From NCBI GenBank assembly GCA_025786725.1, contig JAHLTZ010000054.1:1-64000 (forward strand): a stretch of 64,000 nucleotides of DNA. The letters run 5' to 3'. Positions 12,629 through 24,110 of the stretch are shown piece after piece; the first letter of the stretch is position 1, and every line of letters starts with the position of its first letter. A program made the position numbers and the translations under genes. This stretch comes from Syncephalis fuscata. Lineage: Eukaryota; Zoopagomycota; Zoopagomycetes; Zoopagales; Piptocephalidaceae. The notes under the pieces were generated by a model. That model searched no databases, was not told where the DNA came from, and worked only from the letters and a program-made list of their open reading frames with translations.

Positions 12629-14109
12629 TTATAATATTTCAAGTTTGTCTCCACAAAGCGAACGAGGTGAATGTAACCATGTACCAATAACACCAGTATC
12701 ATTCAGTGATTCTTCTATCTTTCGTATAGCTCGTTCATTTGCGGTGATGGTCGTGGCATTTAATGCATCACCAAGCCCGAATACCGTTTTCTGTAATGGT
12801 GTTAATCGACGATTTAGTGTTAAAATACGCCGACTAAGTACAATAGAATGGGCCGATGGATTTATTAGTACAGCTTCTGTATTCTCATGATCTGCTGTAG
12901 TCGTATTAATGATTGATAATTGACATGAATGTGGTAAACTTGGTATTATTGCACTTGTGCCGGGGGATGGGCAGACTAGCCATTCATTAAATCTATAGCG
13001 TATTGTTTCAGCGCGTAATTTCTCTTTTATTCCACCTAGCATATCAATAATTTGATAGAATTTATCCCATACTGACTGAGCAACAACGACACGAAATGAC
13101 GTTGCATGTTGCTGCTGTTCTTGTGGCTTGTAATAGTAACCAAGTAGAATGTAGCGTAATTCTTGTAAGCTATCTGGTTCATGTCGAGTCATTTTTATTT
13201 GTCGATCGAGCTCAACAACACCAGTTGATTTAATTAATGATAATTGATCTTTTGATAAATGTGACATGTCTGAACATAAAGCAATTAGTGTTGTTGTGTC
13301 TAAGTTAATCGTTGACGACCATGGATATTGAGATAGATTTCGAATTAGTGTACTTGAAGATTATTGCCAAGTAGCATTGGTTCACATGATGGCTGGGATA
13401 ATACTAAAATGCCAAAATCATTTAATCGTGCTAATAACCGGTTACTTAGTTTGTAATGTGACCAAACAGCAATAGATGGTATTTGATACTGACAAGGATG
13501 CAAGCAAGCCGCGTTTAAATATCTTTTTAATGTTTTTAACAGCGCCTCTAATTAATGAAATAATATTGAATTATTATTAGTAATAATCTACTATATTTAT
13601 ATTTACCTTCTTTTAATGTAGATAATGGTGATGAAGTCGGAGTAGACGCAGATAATGATTGTCGCGCGATAACTTTAATCCAACGAGTTCCCCAATTAGC
13701 AATAACATCAATTTGAAGTGGCGAGTCGTTATCATTTGTTGCATTTTACGATTAATAGCAAGCACTCCTGGTTGCGTACCAATACACGCGGACATAGCCT
13801 CAATAAATGGTATATTTGAGCATGTAACAAGGGATGCAATAGATGTTGTTGTATTATTATCATCAAGCGTCTATATAATTGCATAAGTTGGTATGCCTTT
13901 TGGTATGCTATAAATCATATATTTACATGTGATAATAATGCCATTTCCGTCTCAAGCATAGTTAATAATTGGCTAAAGCTCTGATGATAGCTGTGCTGTT
14001 CATTTGGTACCCAATCAACTATATTTGTTGTCAATGTATCTCGACAGTCTTTGAGATATTGTCGGGCTATTTTGGCTCGATTGAACAATATATTTAATTG
14101 TTCGGTCAT
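12629..14109 (-). CDS. DUF1308 / UPF0415 (C7orf25-like) protein, with two frame breaks
   Basis: Three exons on the minus strand. Exon 1 starts MTEQLNILFNRAKIARQYLK. Exon 2 carries LQIDVIANWGTRWIKVIARQ, matching VVDVVANGGHTWVKAIGRK of human C7orf25. The last exon has LDTTTLIALCS, FYQIIDMLGG and, near the C-terminus, FGLGDALNATTITANERAIR, matching [20 protein letters not shown]. The family has a PIN-like C-terminal domain of uncertain function. The reading frame is interrupted twice by what looks like one missing base: near 13744-13747 (a four-base homopolymer) and near 13358-13366. Homology continues on both sides of each break, so the gene is either hit by consensus errors or is a recent pseudogene. 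It is convergent with the TFIIB-like gene, with a 222 bp gap. Confidence 0.75.
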
Positions 14110-15132
14110 AATGGCAGTGTTATAATAATATAGTAGTTAAATGTTTAATTGAGTGCAAATATGCTGTTGTGAGGATTCTGACTAAATAACGATAAAATAA
14201 TAATGGAATGGAGATAGATGTTTTATTAAAAAATAGGCAATCATGTGCGTATTTATACCGAGCGTACATTATCCGTGTACTACAAATATAGAAGTGACGT
14301 ATACCTTTAAGGCCTATGATTGATAGCAACGCGTGATAATGATTTCTTTTGTACAATTATTTACACTGTATGAATATATATTTATGACAGTATATAGATA
14401 GATTGTAATAAATTGCCAAATAATGTATATAATCTGCCATAACTTGTTATTATAATTCATTACATCAACTAGTGCTGTTATTACCATTTCTTGTAATTAG
14501 CAGCTTATTGTTAACAATTATTATTGTATTTATCTATGCCATTATTATTCAGTATGCATATGTTCACTACTCGCCTATTCACCTATATCATTTACACTGT
14601 AGACTCATATTATACCATATCACTCTATGATATATTAGTCACATTTTATTTGTTATATATAGCAATACGCTTTATTTATTGGATTATACACATGTTATAG
14701 CTTCGGCTTATTATTTGTACAATCCCTAGTATATATTAAATATACTGTATATTATTCTGGCATATAATAATTACACAGTATTCAAACTAATTTTATTTGG
14801 CACTAGTTTTATTGATTATAAATCCCAGTTTATATGGGTATACAATGGGAATGACATAAATAGAGAATAAATGCATATCGAATAATAAATCTATGATGAT
14901 AAGTATTTGATGATTGCTATCACTCACCATTCATCATTATGTTCAATACATTTATTTAGCTATTAGGCTAAACGACAAACTCATAAACTTTAGATTAAAT
15001 TAAAAATAAAGCCATTAATAAAACAACAGTTTAAACTGTTTTTATAACACAATGTAGTATTGGTCAATTAATATTATACAATTGCCTTTATTAATACATG
15101 TATGTGTGGTGTGTTAGAATAGAATATAATAC
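14110..15132. other. AT-rich intergenic region with one MITE-like copy
   Basis: No coding segment is supported. It holds a reverse-oriented copy of the dispersed repeat described at 14885-14957, and sequence around 14540-14680 loosely resembles the flank of the copy at 47.6 kb. Confidence 0.5.
14885..14957 (-). mobile_element. MITE-like dispersed repeat, copy a (internal part)
   Basis: Read on the minus strand it contains TATTGAACATAATGATGAAT, then GGTGAGTGATAGCAATCATC and AAATACTTAT. The same block, slightly diverged, appears at about 20,690-20,760, 32,690-32,760 and 47,530-47,600. The terminal TAGTCAAATGACTA motif seen in other copies is not evident here, so this copy is probably truncated. 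Confidence 0.65.
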
Positions 15133-17340
15133 TTAGTATACACGTCTGCAACGCCGAATTGGTCGCTGATTGTTTATGTCACGTTCGACTATACTGGTAC
15201 ACGTCAGATGTTTATGTTTATGAATCGGCATAGTGGCCATCTTTCGATTCTGCTGTGCATCTGCTTCTTCTAAATGATGTTGCTCTATACAGTTGGATGC
15301 TTGAACTGATGGTGCTGTTTTGTTTATAGAATGATTGTTTGTATCACGTCGCTTGGCTTCTTTGTCTATTAACAATAATAATATTTAGTATGTGTTATTT
15401 GTATTTATATGCCTAATTACCTATATTTGACGCTCGTGTCTTTTTATTAGACACTGCTTTGTCATTAATCTTGACTGCATTATCTGCCTTTCTTTTCTTG
15501 CTTTCGTTACTAGTGTTTGATGCTGCTTTAGCAATAATCTTTGCCTTCTTTTTGCCTTCTTTGCTGCTGTTTGGCGCCATCTCATTCATAGCCTCCAGCT
15601 CTCTTTTACCTCTTCCTTTGCTAGTCGTTGACAAATGCATCTGTTTATTATGCAATGCTTCTAGCATTTCTTTTATTGCAGTCAATTGTTCTCGGTGACC
15701 TTTTTCCATAGCATCTATCTTGTGATTTAGCGCCTCGTTATGTTGCTTCAGTGTATCGTTGTCTTTTTTCAATACAGCAGTGTCTTGTTTCAATTGCTTA
15801 AACATATCAAATAAATCTGACATAAAAACCTCGTTCTCATTTCCCTGTCTGACAGATGCAACTGGTTGCTGAGCGTTTAATTTCCCTTTGTTAGTTACTG
15901 CCATTGATGCCGCTGCTTCCAGTTCACTTTGTTCCGATCGCATTGTTGACAGCAGCCTGAAAGCCTCTTTTGTACCAAATCGTTCATATGGGCTTGTTCT
16001 GGTCAGCATATCGATCATTGTATACATGTTTGGGCATATATTAGAATACTATGAACATTACAGGTTATTAGTAAAGCATGGCTAATTTCAGCTGCAGTAT
16101 GATCTTACTTTAAGCGTTTCTTCTATTGTCTTTCCAACAGAATACATATCCAAAGCAGTGGTGACATAATCCTTGTATTCTGGGGCCATGTATCCTTCAG
16201 TGCCGCCAGTAATCCCGTTAGCATTGGCATCAGCATACTCATCAGGTATCTGTGCATCTTCGGTGACATAAACCGATCCAAAATCGATTAACTTGACATC
16301 GTTGGTTTCTTTGTTAATTCGTACATTTTCAGGCTTAATATCGCCATGAATAATACCGATATTATGTAGTGCCTCAACAGCCTATTATAATATTAGCAAG
16401 ATATCTAACCATCCATCGCTGCCAGCATACCTTTATCAAACTTTCAACATACGTGATTTGCTCAGCAGCGTTATATTTGTAGTGCGTCTTTGCTTCGACG
16501 TAATCGGTTACCATGGCTGGCATATGAAGTAAAGTAAATCGCTGCTGAAATGCTGGTAGATACTTTGCAACATTTGGTACAGTACATAAATACTGGTACA
16601 ATGCAATTTCCCGCTTTCCAGCATCAATATTGGAAAATGCTTTAATAACACCCAGTGGCTTTCGCTCAGAATCAATTATTCGAATGACCCATGCACCACT
16701 ACCTTTTACCTAATCATATATATAATATTAGTAATTATGGTATATAACTGCACTATGCTTAATCCCAACTTACAGAACTTCCAGTTCTTTCAGGTCTTTG
16801 TTCAATCATAAACCAATTTTCTTCCAAAGTTATACCACTCAAATCTAATGCAACTTGAACACAGAAACTATTTTCGCCTGCAATTCTATGTGCTTTATAA
16901 ATAAATATGTAAGTTAATGAAACAATACTTATTATGCTTATAATACTTACCACGTATACGCTTAATGTCTTGAATTGCCGTACTTAGAGATTCCAACCTG
17001 TTGCGCTTATATAATGTAAGCAAATTCCGTGCCCAATGATGTGTCCATAGTTCTTTTTGAGTATACGCGTATTCACGATCTTCTTGGCTAACTCTGGCTG
17101 TTCCAACAGGACAACAATTGCATTCACAGCTGCCTCTTGTAATTTCTTATAAAGTTGCTTCAGTTCTTCCTTCAGCTTTTCAAAAGACTTTAAGCGATTC
17201 ACATTATCTGGCTCTTGTTTAGTCAGCTGCCTTATTCTTTCATAACATCTACTTTTGATTTCAATAACACCCTTAGGTACGTATATTGTCTCATCGTATT
17301 TTTCTATCCAGTCTGCGCCTTCTGCAACTTCTAAAGTCAT
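15133..17340 (-). CDS. Protein kinase with coiled-coil and Lys-rich C-terminal tail (lineage-specific)
   Basis: Six or seven exons. The N-terminal about 110 residues are charged and helical (KSFEKLKEELKQLYKKLQE). A kinase domain follows: GSGAWVIR as glycine loop, GVIKAF with the lysine, the catalytic loop HGDIKPENV, the metal motif IDFGS, TEGYMAPE and MLTRTSPYERFG in the C-lobe. All key catalytic residues are present, so activity is plausible. Beyond it lie a coiled coil (DTAVLKKDNDTLKQHNEAL) and basic clusters such as KKKAKIIAK and KKRK that could be nuclear signals; the last exon is 15133-15375. Frame is lost once near 17054-17058 (five-base homopolymer), with the coding sense continuing one frame over. 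Start is uncertain: ATG 17340 is the first in frame, but an upstream exon is possible. It lies in a repeat-rich island opposite the next gene. No subfamily is recognised. Confidence 0.7.
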
Positions 17341-18524
17341 GACTGAAATGATAACAAGCTGAATAAGCCTGAGAAACAAGGTAAGTTACAGAAAGCAATG
17401 AGACAAGTAAAGGTAAAGAAAAGAAGTATACGTCAGTTGATGGCTGTTTATATTCATTTGTAGACATTTGACACATTTTAACTATCTGTAAATCAATTAA
17501 ATTAAAAAACAAAACATGACATTTTACACAACATTGAAGGAATATGTTGATAACAGTGTAATGTTGAAAGTGGGTTGTGTTTTATACCCACTCTATTAAG
17601 ACAGATAGTTATAAATTATATAGTATCAATTAGTAAAACACATTATAGCGGTAGTGTAATAAGTTATTCAATTGGTGATGTTTGGTGGTCATATTATGGC
17701 GATTTTAGGCACATCGAAAGTATCTCAGTAATAGACAATCAGCGCATCTCAATGCTGTGTAAAATAATACATAAAAATACATTATTTATAATATCGAAAA
17801 GATGTGCTAATAGCAATGTACTAAAGTTGATTTACATTAACAAGTATTTTGTATTTACTTTTCTGATATTATAGCATAAATCTGTATAGTTATTTTGCTT
17901 TATATGTTTAAACTATATAAAGGGATGAACCCATTGAAATAGTATGTATTAGATCGTGCAAACAGTAGGTATTTTCACTGACTGGTATATGCAGTTCGAT
18001 GACACAACAAATAGTAACGCCTTTGCTTGTAGTTGTGATATTTCCGTTCATGTTATGCAATTGTATCATAATCAACTGATACAACTAAAAACGTCATAGA
18101 TTTGTGATTTTTTTAGCTTTTAAATGATATGCATGACGATAAAGTAATATTTAATATACGAGTAGAATCCAGGTGTATTGTCTCTATTACGTGATGGTGC
18201 GATCAAATTCGCTGCCATATTGGAATGTCTGTTTAAATTTGTATAACCAACGTAGGTGCTAATGTCCAATCAGCCTGCAGTTGGCAGTCGTTTGCACAAT
18301 AGCCTAAGACACTGCCAAAGGCTGCCGCTACTAGTAATACCTAGACGCATTAGTTTTGATTTTACATTGTACGTCATACCAGTTATTGCGCCTTATAATG
18401 TAGTCGATCATCCTTAGTTATCTGCACGCGCAATAAAACAACTTTCTTCAACTTTGCTCTGAACTAAGCTGTTTACTTTTTGTTTTTTAAACCAATATTT
18501 ATTGTAAGCTATTTTATATTCAAC
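17341..18524. other. Divergent intergenic region between two accessory genes
   Basis: About 1.2 kb between the kinase gene (-) and the nuclease-like gene (+). The open frame 17575-17874 is AT-rich and low in complexity, and I do not support it. The minus strand at 17341-17512 could hold an upstream exon of the kinase (a hydrophobic run is readable), but no splice joins it in frame. Confidence 0.45.
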
Positions 18525-20155
18525 ATGACCATCACTGTTCAAGATGAAATAAAGCCAACTTTTTAAAAGTAAAGAAAGAGTATGCAGATATTTGGGAAAG
18601 ACAAGAGGCGCTTGATTTACAATTAATGGAGAATCCTGACGTCTCAGAGCAAGATAAGAACGATGCAATGTTTGAAACGGCTTATTTAACCAAAAAAACA
18701 TCACTTATGCAAGAAAAACTAGTAAATATTGTAGAATCTATTAGTTCACACCTGGATATTTCCTCGGCTAGTTTTTTATTGGATGATACTGAACTCTGGC
18801 CCATTAACTGGATGCTAAGGATTGGCGACGCGTTTTCTGCCAAGAGAAAAGACGAAGTCAAGTACATTATAAGTAAATATAGTATTTTTGTGGGTAAGTA
18901 AGCTTTATTTATATTATCTTAGATTACTGACATTGTGAATAATAGATATTGCTGAAGCATTAGCAAAGGAAATCAATTTAGTCACTCGTCACGTGACATA
19001 TACAGAGACTACCAGCACTCGATGGAGCTGGCATTTGGTGGTGTGGATGGAAAGCCATTTTATGGCGTAAAAGAGAAATATCATCATTTGTACCGTGTTA
19101 CCCATACACCACGCAAGTGTGAAAATGATGATGAATATAAGGTAAATAATAGTATTAAACTACAACAACACTGACAAGTATTTATTAGGACTTAATGAAA
19201 TACATTACTAGAAAAACAGTGGTATCATACCTCAAGATGCTATTGATGCTACCTTCCCGTTAAGAGGAGATGATAAAAACATTATTTCATCATTGGAAAT
19301 GGCTAAAGTCATGGGTGCCATTTTACTTTTATCTGCAGATAATTATCCCGTCGAAATGAATGAAATGGGCTACAGCTCACGCGTTCATAGCTTTTTCTAC
19401 GGTGCTATGAGCAGCGTATTTAAAGACAAAACTGAATCTAGTCTTTTTAATTTTAGTAATGGCGGTAAGCTACTTTTTTATTTTAGCGTTTAATTAAGCT
19501 TTAAACAGTGGGGTCAGTTGGGTACCAGTATGCGGCTACAAGGCTGGACAGCAGCCGTCTGTATATTATCCCGATTTCTCCTTTACCATGAAAGGAGTGC
19601 ATATGGTTTTGGGAGAGTCAAAGATAGACATAAAATCAGACATTGAAACCAAGAAGCATTTGTGAGTGTATAAATTTTATTGCAATTATGTTGGTTAATA
19701 ATCATTAATTCAGGGAAAAGCTAATGCTCCAATGTAGACATGCATTTTTGGAGCAAAAATACTTGTTGAATGACATTGAGCATTGCCAATCATCGCCATT
19801 TGTCTATGGAATCTATGCGAAGGCGTTCTGCTTCCGCTTTTTTCTTATGACCCAAGAATCAAGTAACCAATTGCAATTCCATGAAATTGCCAGCATTGAT
19901 ATTGCTTCTGACAGCGATGTAGGTTCGATATCCATCGAGCGTGCATTGTATGTATTCGCTACTTGCAACAACATCGCAAGTGCGTGTAAGCAGCGAATGG
20001 AGGAGTGGATGGAGATGGGTGTAGTTTTTAATAAACTAAAAATACTATCCGACTCGACAAAAACTGTTTCGTCAAAGGCCACCGCCCATTTTAAAAGAAG
20101 AAGCACCAGTAGTTGCAAAGATGACACTGAAAATTCAAAAAAACCAAGACTTTGA
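18525..20155 (+). CDS. Unassigned accessory protein with PD-(D/E)XK-nuclease-like C-terminal motif, several frame breaks
   Basis: Coding segments follow one another on the plus strand from ATG 18525: a charged helical N-terminus (VSEQDKNDAMFETAYLTKK), a middle with FGGVDGKPFYGVKEKYHHLY, and SLEMAKVMGAILLLSA. A later exon has VYYPDFSFTMKGV followed by LGESKID, whose D...ExK spacing is what a restriction-endonuclease-fold active site shows. A helical end with CRHAFLEQ, a Lys/Arg-rich tail and stop at 20155 follow. Some eukaryotic Crinkler-type effectors end in kinase or nuclease-fold domains, so the neighbouring kinases are suggestive, but no Crinkler N-terminal motif is seen. Frame is lost four times, always as if one base were missing, near 18560-18564, 18970-18972, 19212-19216 and 19510-19513, all homopolymers. 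Pseudogene and consensus error are both possible. Confidence 0.55.
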
Positions 20156-20654
20156 TTTATTTTTAGTAATCAATTTAAACTTGTATAACTAGTAATTAGT
20201 TAGAATAGATAAATAAAATACTTGAAACATTGCTTATAACCGTATATAGCTTTAAACATGGCAAATTGATTTTTAACAGTTAATGCCAGTAATCGGAATT
20301 ATACAGATGTCGAGTTAGCATATTGAATATTCAACAGTTCATCACTGCCTGCCACTTTATCTATGCAATATATCCTTGAGTTATTTGAATTGTGTGTTCA
20401 TATTGCAACTATTTACATTCGATACAGCTACGCTTATTAACCAACTCCATAATACTATCGATAGTGTACTTGTTAGTTGTTTGATTTATTATGCCCGTGT
20501 TAGCACACTAATAAATATGAACTCTGTTATTCCATGTTTTAACTTTTAATTTGAAAAGCTTATGGGCCTGACGTGTAATTATTGAAGCAACAACGTATAT
20601 TAATCATATAAAATGTTGTATGTCATTTGACATTACAAACGGTTTATTAACACT

Positions 20655-21315
20655 TGATATGATTTAATAGTCAAATGACTAACATTAATAACATCCAATC
20701 TATTGAGCATGATGATGGGTGGTGAATGACATCAATCATCAAATACTCATTATTGTAAATTCATTATCCAGTATGCATATATTATCGCAGTATGTGTTAT
20801 TACTATATATATCCGTTACTTTGCTTGATTAACATTAAAATCATAACTAATTGACATGGCCTAATTTATTTATAAATAATCTTAATAAACATTGCTTTAT
20901 TCATATTCATATTATTTGTTTTATCAATATAACTCAGTGAACAAACTAAGTACAATATGTCAATTTTATTAATAAAAAAGTTGGAACCATACTGACAACG
21001 GCTATAGACAGCTTATAGTCAATGTATAATAAAATGATAAACATTATAATGGATACGCAATATTGAACGAGATTAGCTATGTCAAAGTTATTAAGAATAT
21101 ATGCATGATCAATGAGCGGAATTAGTCGACATTTGTTAATAATAAAGCTAAACCAAAAATAAAAGCAGCATTGGATAGAGAAAGGCTAGTTGAGTATATA
21201 ATGATATATGTGATGATGTGACGATTAAATAAAACTCACCACTTGTCCTCATGTTCAATAGATTGAATGTGTAGTTCAATTACACGAATGTTATTAAATG
21301 TAGTCATTTGACCCT
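20655..21315 (+). mobile_element. MITE-like element, copies b/c forming two inverted ends
   Basis: The left end reads GATTTAATAGTCAAATGACT, then AATAACATCCAATCTATTGA and GCATGATGATGGGTGGTGAA. The right end (about 21230-21315) is the same sequence in reverse: TAGTCATTTGAC, preceded by a relative of the TCTATTGAACATGA block. The pair therefore looks like one element of about 660 bp with subterminal inverted repeats, or two facing copies. No transposase-like coding sequence lies inside, as expected for a non-autonomous element. Boundaries are approximate. Confidence 0.65.
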
Positions 21316-21370
21316 CAAATTATAATAAAGCATTAATAAATTGTTTAATATACAAAAAAATAGTTATTTT

Positions 21371-21690
21371 TATTTAATTAATAAATAATGTAATATATAC
21401 AATCCATAAATCGAGTGGCATTGTATATAAAAAGACTATGAACAAATTGAATATAGATGAGGGAATTGTTTAAGTGGTGGAATAAAATAAAAAATAAAAT
21501 TAATAGCATAAAAGCAAATATAATTATAGAATATGCCATCAGTAAAACGATAAGTACAATAAGAAGAATAGATAACAAACAATAAAGACAAATATATTTA
21601 TAGAACAATGTCATCAGTAAATAAGAAGGATGAATATCAATGCATAAACAAGTGTCATTATCATAGAACATGATATTATCATTGACAGCT
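21371..21690 (+). repeat. Second dispersed repeat family, copy 1
   Basis: Clearly homologous to 32861-33090. Shared blocks include TTTAATTAATAAAT, a block around CCATAAATCGAGTGGCATT (CCATAAATTGAATGGCATT in the other copy), a stretch around GGAATTGTTTAAGTGGTGG, and TATAGAACAATGTCATCAGT (GTTATCAGT in the other). Copy 1 is longer because of an AT-rich insertion around 21,490-21,540. In both places it lies just downstream of a MITE-like copy in the same order, so the two may belong to one larger element. The minus-strand open frame here is an AT-rich artefact. Confidence 0.75.
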
Positions 21691-22327
21691 AAACTTTTAA
21701 GCATTAAATTCAGTATATAAGCAACAGTGTTTATTGAATGTTAAATAAAATACTTGTAGACATACCTATTCTAAACTACGCCTTGTATATATAATTAAAT
21801 AGTGATCCGCTAAGCGAAAAAAGAAAAACGGTTAACAAAAAATAGTATAAATGGTCATACCCAACACACCACCTGGGTAAAATAAATGTTTAAAATAGCA
21901 GTTGCTAATACAATGTTCTGTTACAATTAATCAATTTTATTTTATGAAAATAATAATAAACAATATTATTACGTTAATATTTACTGTGAATGATGATTTA
22001 AACACAATTTAATCTAATTAACGCATTAAAATTAATTGCGTAAAAAGATTTACTGCGTTGAATTAGGGGGGGGGGATTAAGGTAAATGTCAATCCATTCT
22101 TTCTATTGAACATAAGCCTGGGTGTTGAGTAAAGTAAAGATCAAAATAATAGCAATAGTAAATACTAATCAAACGCGTGTTATTATTTTGGGGAAAGGGG
22201 AAACATAAAATGATCAACGTCATTGTTATTAAATAAGATGTTAGTATTTTATTGCTTTAATCACTTTTTGCTCTTCATTTGCTATTGGCTTAACTTGTTT
22301 CCATTGCACGTAGATAATTTATACACA

Positions 22328-23939
22328 ATGGGCGATACTGGTAATTGGTGTCTTATCGAGAGTGATCCGGTAAGCACATCTATTTGTACTATATAAATGT
22401 AATGGTAACGTTCATTGCTATTAGGCGTATTCACCCAGTTGATTGCGGATATGGGCGTCAGCGGTGTTCAGGTCGAGGAGGTATGGGATTTCGATACCCT
22501 ATCGCAGGTAGAGTAGGTGGCGGTTCTATAACAACAAAATATAGAAGTATTTGTGGCAGTAAAGAATATTTATTTAAATACTTATCGCTTACATTATGTA
22601 GACCTGTATACGGACTTGTCTTTCTATTCAAGTACGAGTCGAATAGAGGCACAGGACAGCCATCGACGACTGCAGCAGCCAATGCTGATGATATGATGGA
22701 TGCAACCGATTCAATCTTTTTTGCGCATCAAGTAAGTAGTTTATTTGTATATTAATCGGCTATTGAACTTGTGGTCCTTCTAGGTCATTAACAATGCATG
22801 TGCGACGCAAGCTATTCTATCTATTTTAATGAATAGTCTTGATATCGAATTAGGCGAGGAGTTGACGCAGTTCCGCGAATTTACCCAAACATTACCACCC
22901 GATGTAAGTAAATCTAGCAATAAATTGATTAAATTGACCATTTTATCTTATATAATTAGATGAAAGGACTTGCGATATCGAATAGTGATAAAATACGCTC
23001 GGTGCACAATAGCTTTGCCCGGTAACGATAAAGCTATTTATTGAACATGTAACTACCGGCTTATTAAACAATTTGTTAGATCGGAATCATTTATTAATGA
23101 TGCTTCAGTGCCGGCCGGTGAAAACGACGACGTGTTTCACTTTGTAAGTTATATGCCAATCCATGGTGCACTCTACGAACTTGATGGATTACAGCCAACT
23201 CCAGTGTATTTGGGTAAGTCATTATAGTCAGTATACAATTAATAATAATCATAAATTATGTATAGGCCCTTGTACGGAGAAAGACTGGCTTGAAAAGGTT
23301 CGGCCAATCATTGAAGCACGTATGGCGAGGTAAGAAGTTGGAAAGAAAAAGAACACTAAATATTGAATGCAATAATAAACAAATGAGTAATATGACTAAT
23401 TATCATTATAATGATATATAGCTATAGCTCGTCAGAAATACGATTTAATCTTATGGCATTGTGTAAAGATCGTACAATGGTATTGACTGAGCAATTGACC
23501 ACGACAGATCGACGTCTTGATCTTGCTCAAAGGAAACTATCAGTAAGATGAGACTTAAATTAAATGAAATTACTTTTATTAATATATATATATATGTATG
23601 TATGTATATTAGGGCGAAGATATTAGTGGTGAGCAGAATAAGTTGGAGGGAGATGCAGCACTACCTGAAGATCCTGAAGCATTACAACGACTTGTGCAAA
23701 CACTGCACGGTGAACGCGATCTACTTGGTGTATTTCTTAGCGATGAACGTGAGAAGTTGGCGCGGTATCGTGTAGAGAATGCACGGCGCAAGCACAACTA
23801 TATTCCATTGATTCATACACTATTGCGCCAACTAGCCGCTAAAGGTAAATTGGCTGGTGCACTTGCTGAAGCAAAAGAGAAGGCAACAGAACGTGTAGCA
23901 CGTCAACGTCAGTTGAAACAACAACAACAGCAACAGTAG
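22328..23939 (+). CDS. UCHL5: Ubiquitin C-terminal hydrolase UCH37/UCHL5
   Basis: A cysteine deubiquitinase that in animals acts at the proteasome (via Rpn13) and INO80. The protein begins MGDTGNWCLIESDP and then FTQLIADMGVSGVQVEEVW, the family N-terminus. INNACATQAI contains the catalytic Cys, GLAISNSDKIRSVHNSFAR follows, and FHFVSYMPIHGALYELDGL contains the catalytic His and later Asp region. The C-terminal ULD-like part has RYRVENARRKHNYIPLIHTL, matching human RYKIENIRRKHNYLPFIMEL, and ends in a short polyGln. About eight introns join in frame. The exception is exon 1 to exon 2 at 22,424: using the TAG acceptor leaves the exon one base short, consistent with a lost G in the short G run. 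Family assignment is secure, and catalytic residues are present. Confidence 0.93.
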
Positions 23940-24110
23940 TAGCAGCAGTAGCAGTAGCAGCAATATTCAATTTCAATGTTTAAAATAAACAGTTTTGTAT
24001 TGTTTTTGCTTATAAATTTAATTATTTTCTACATCAATGAATTTATTACTATTATTATTAATGTCATCATTACTCAATAAGAAAGAATAACGAACTTGTG
24101 AGCAATACAA

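Larger units (their letters stand above)
20156..22327. other. Repeat-rich intergenic region
   Basis: No gene is supported. The region is AT-rich and carries two dispersed repeats (entries at 20655-21315 and 21371-21690). A run of nine or ten G lies at about 22066-22075. The last about 200 bp presumably contain the UCH37 promoter. Confidence 0.6.

Noticed and set aside
17341-17512. Hydrophobic, signal-peptide-like frame upstream of the 15-17 kb kinase
   Set aside because: No GT-AG join brings it into the kinase frame, and one reading starts from TTG rather than ATG; the kinase is therefore annotated without a signal peptide.
21378-21704. 108-codon minus-strand open frame
   Set aside because: It lies in AT-rich dispersed repeat DNA shared with 32.9-33.1 kb, with Tyr/Ile/Leu-heavy composition typical of chance AT-rich frames.
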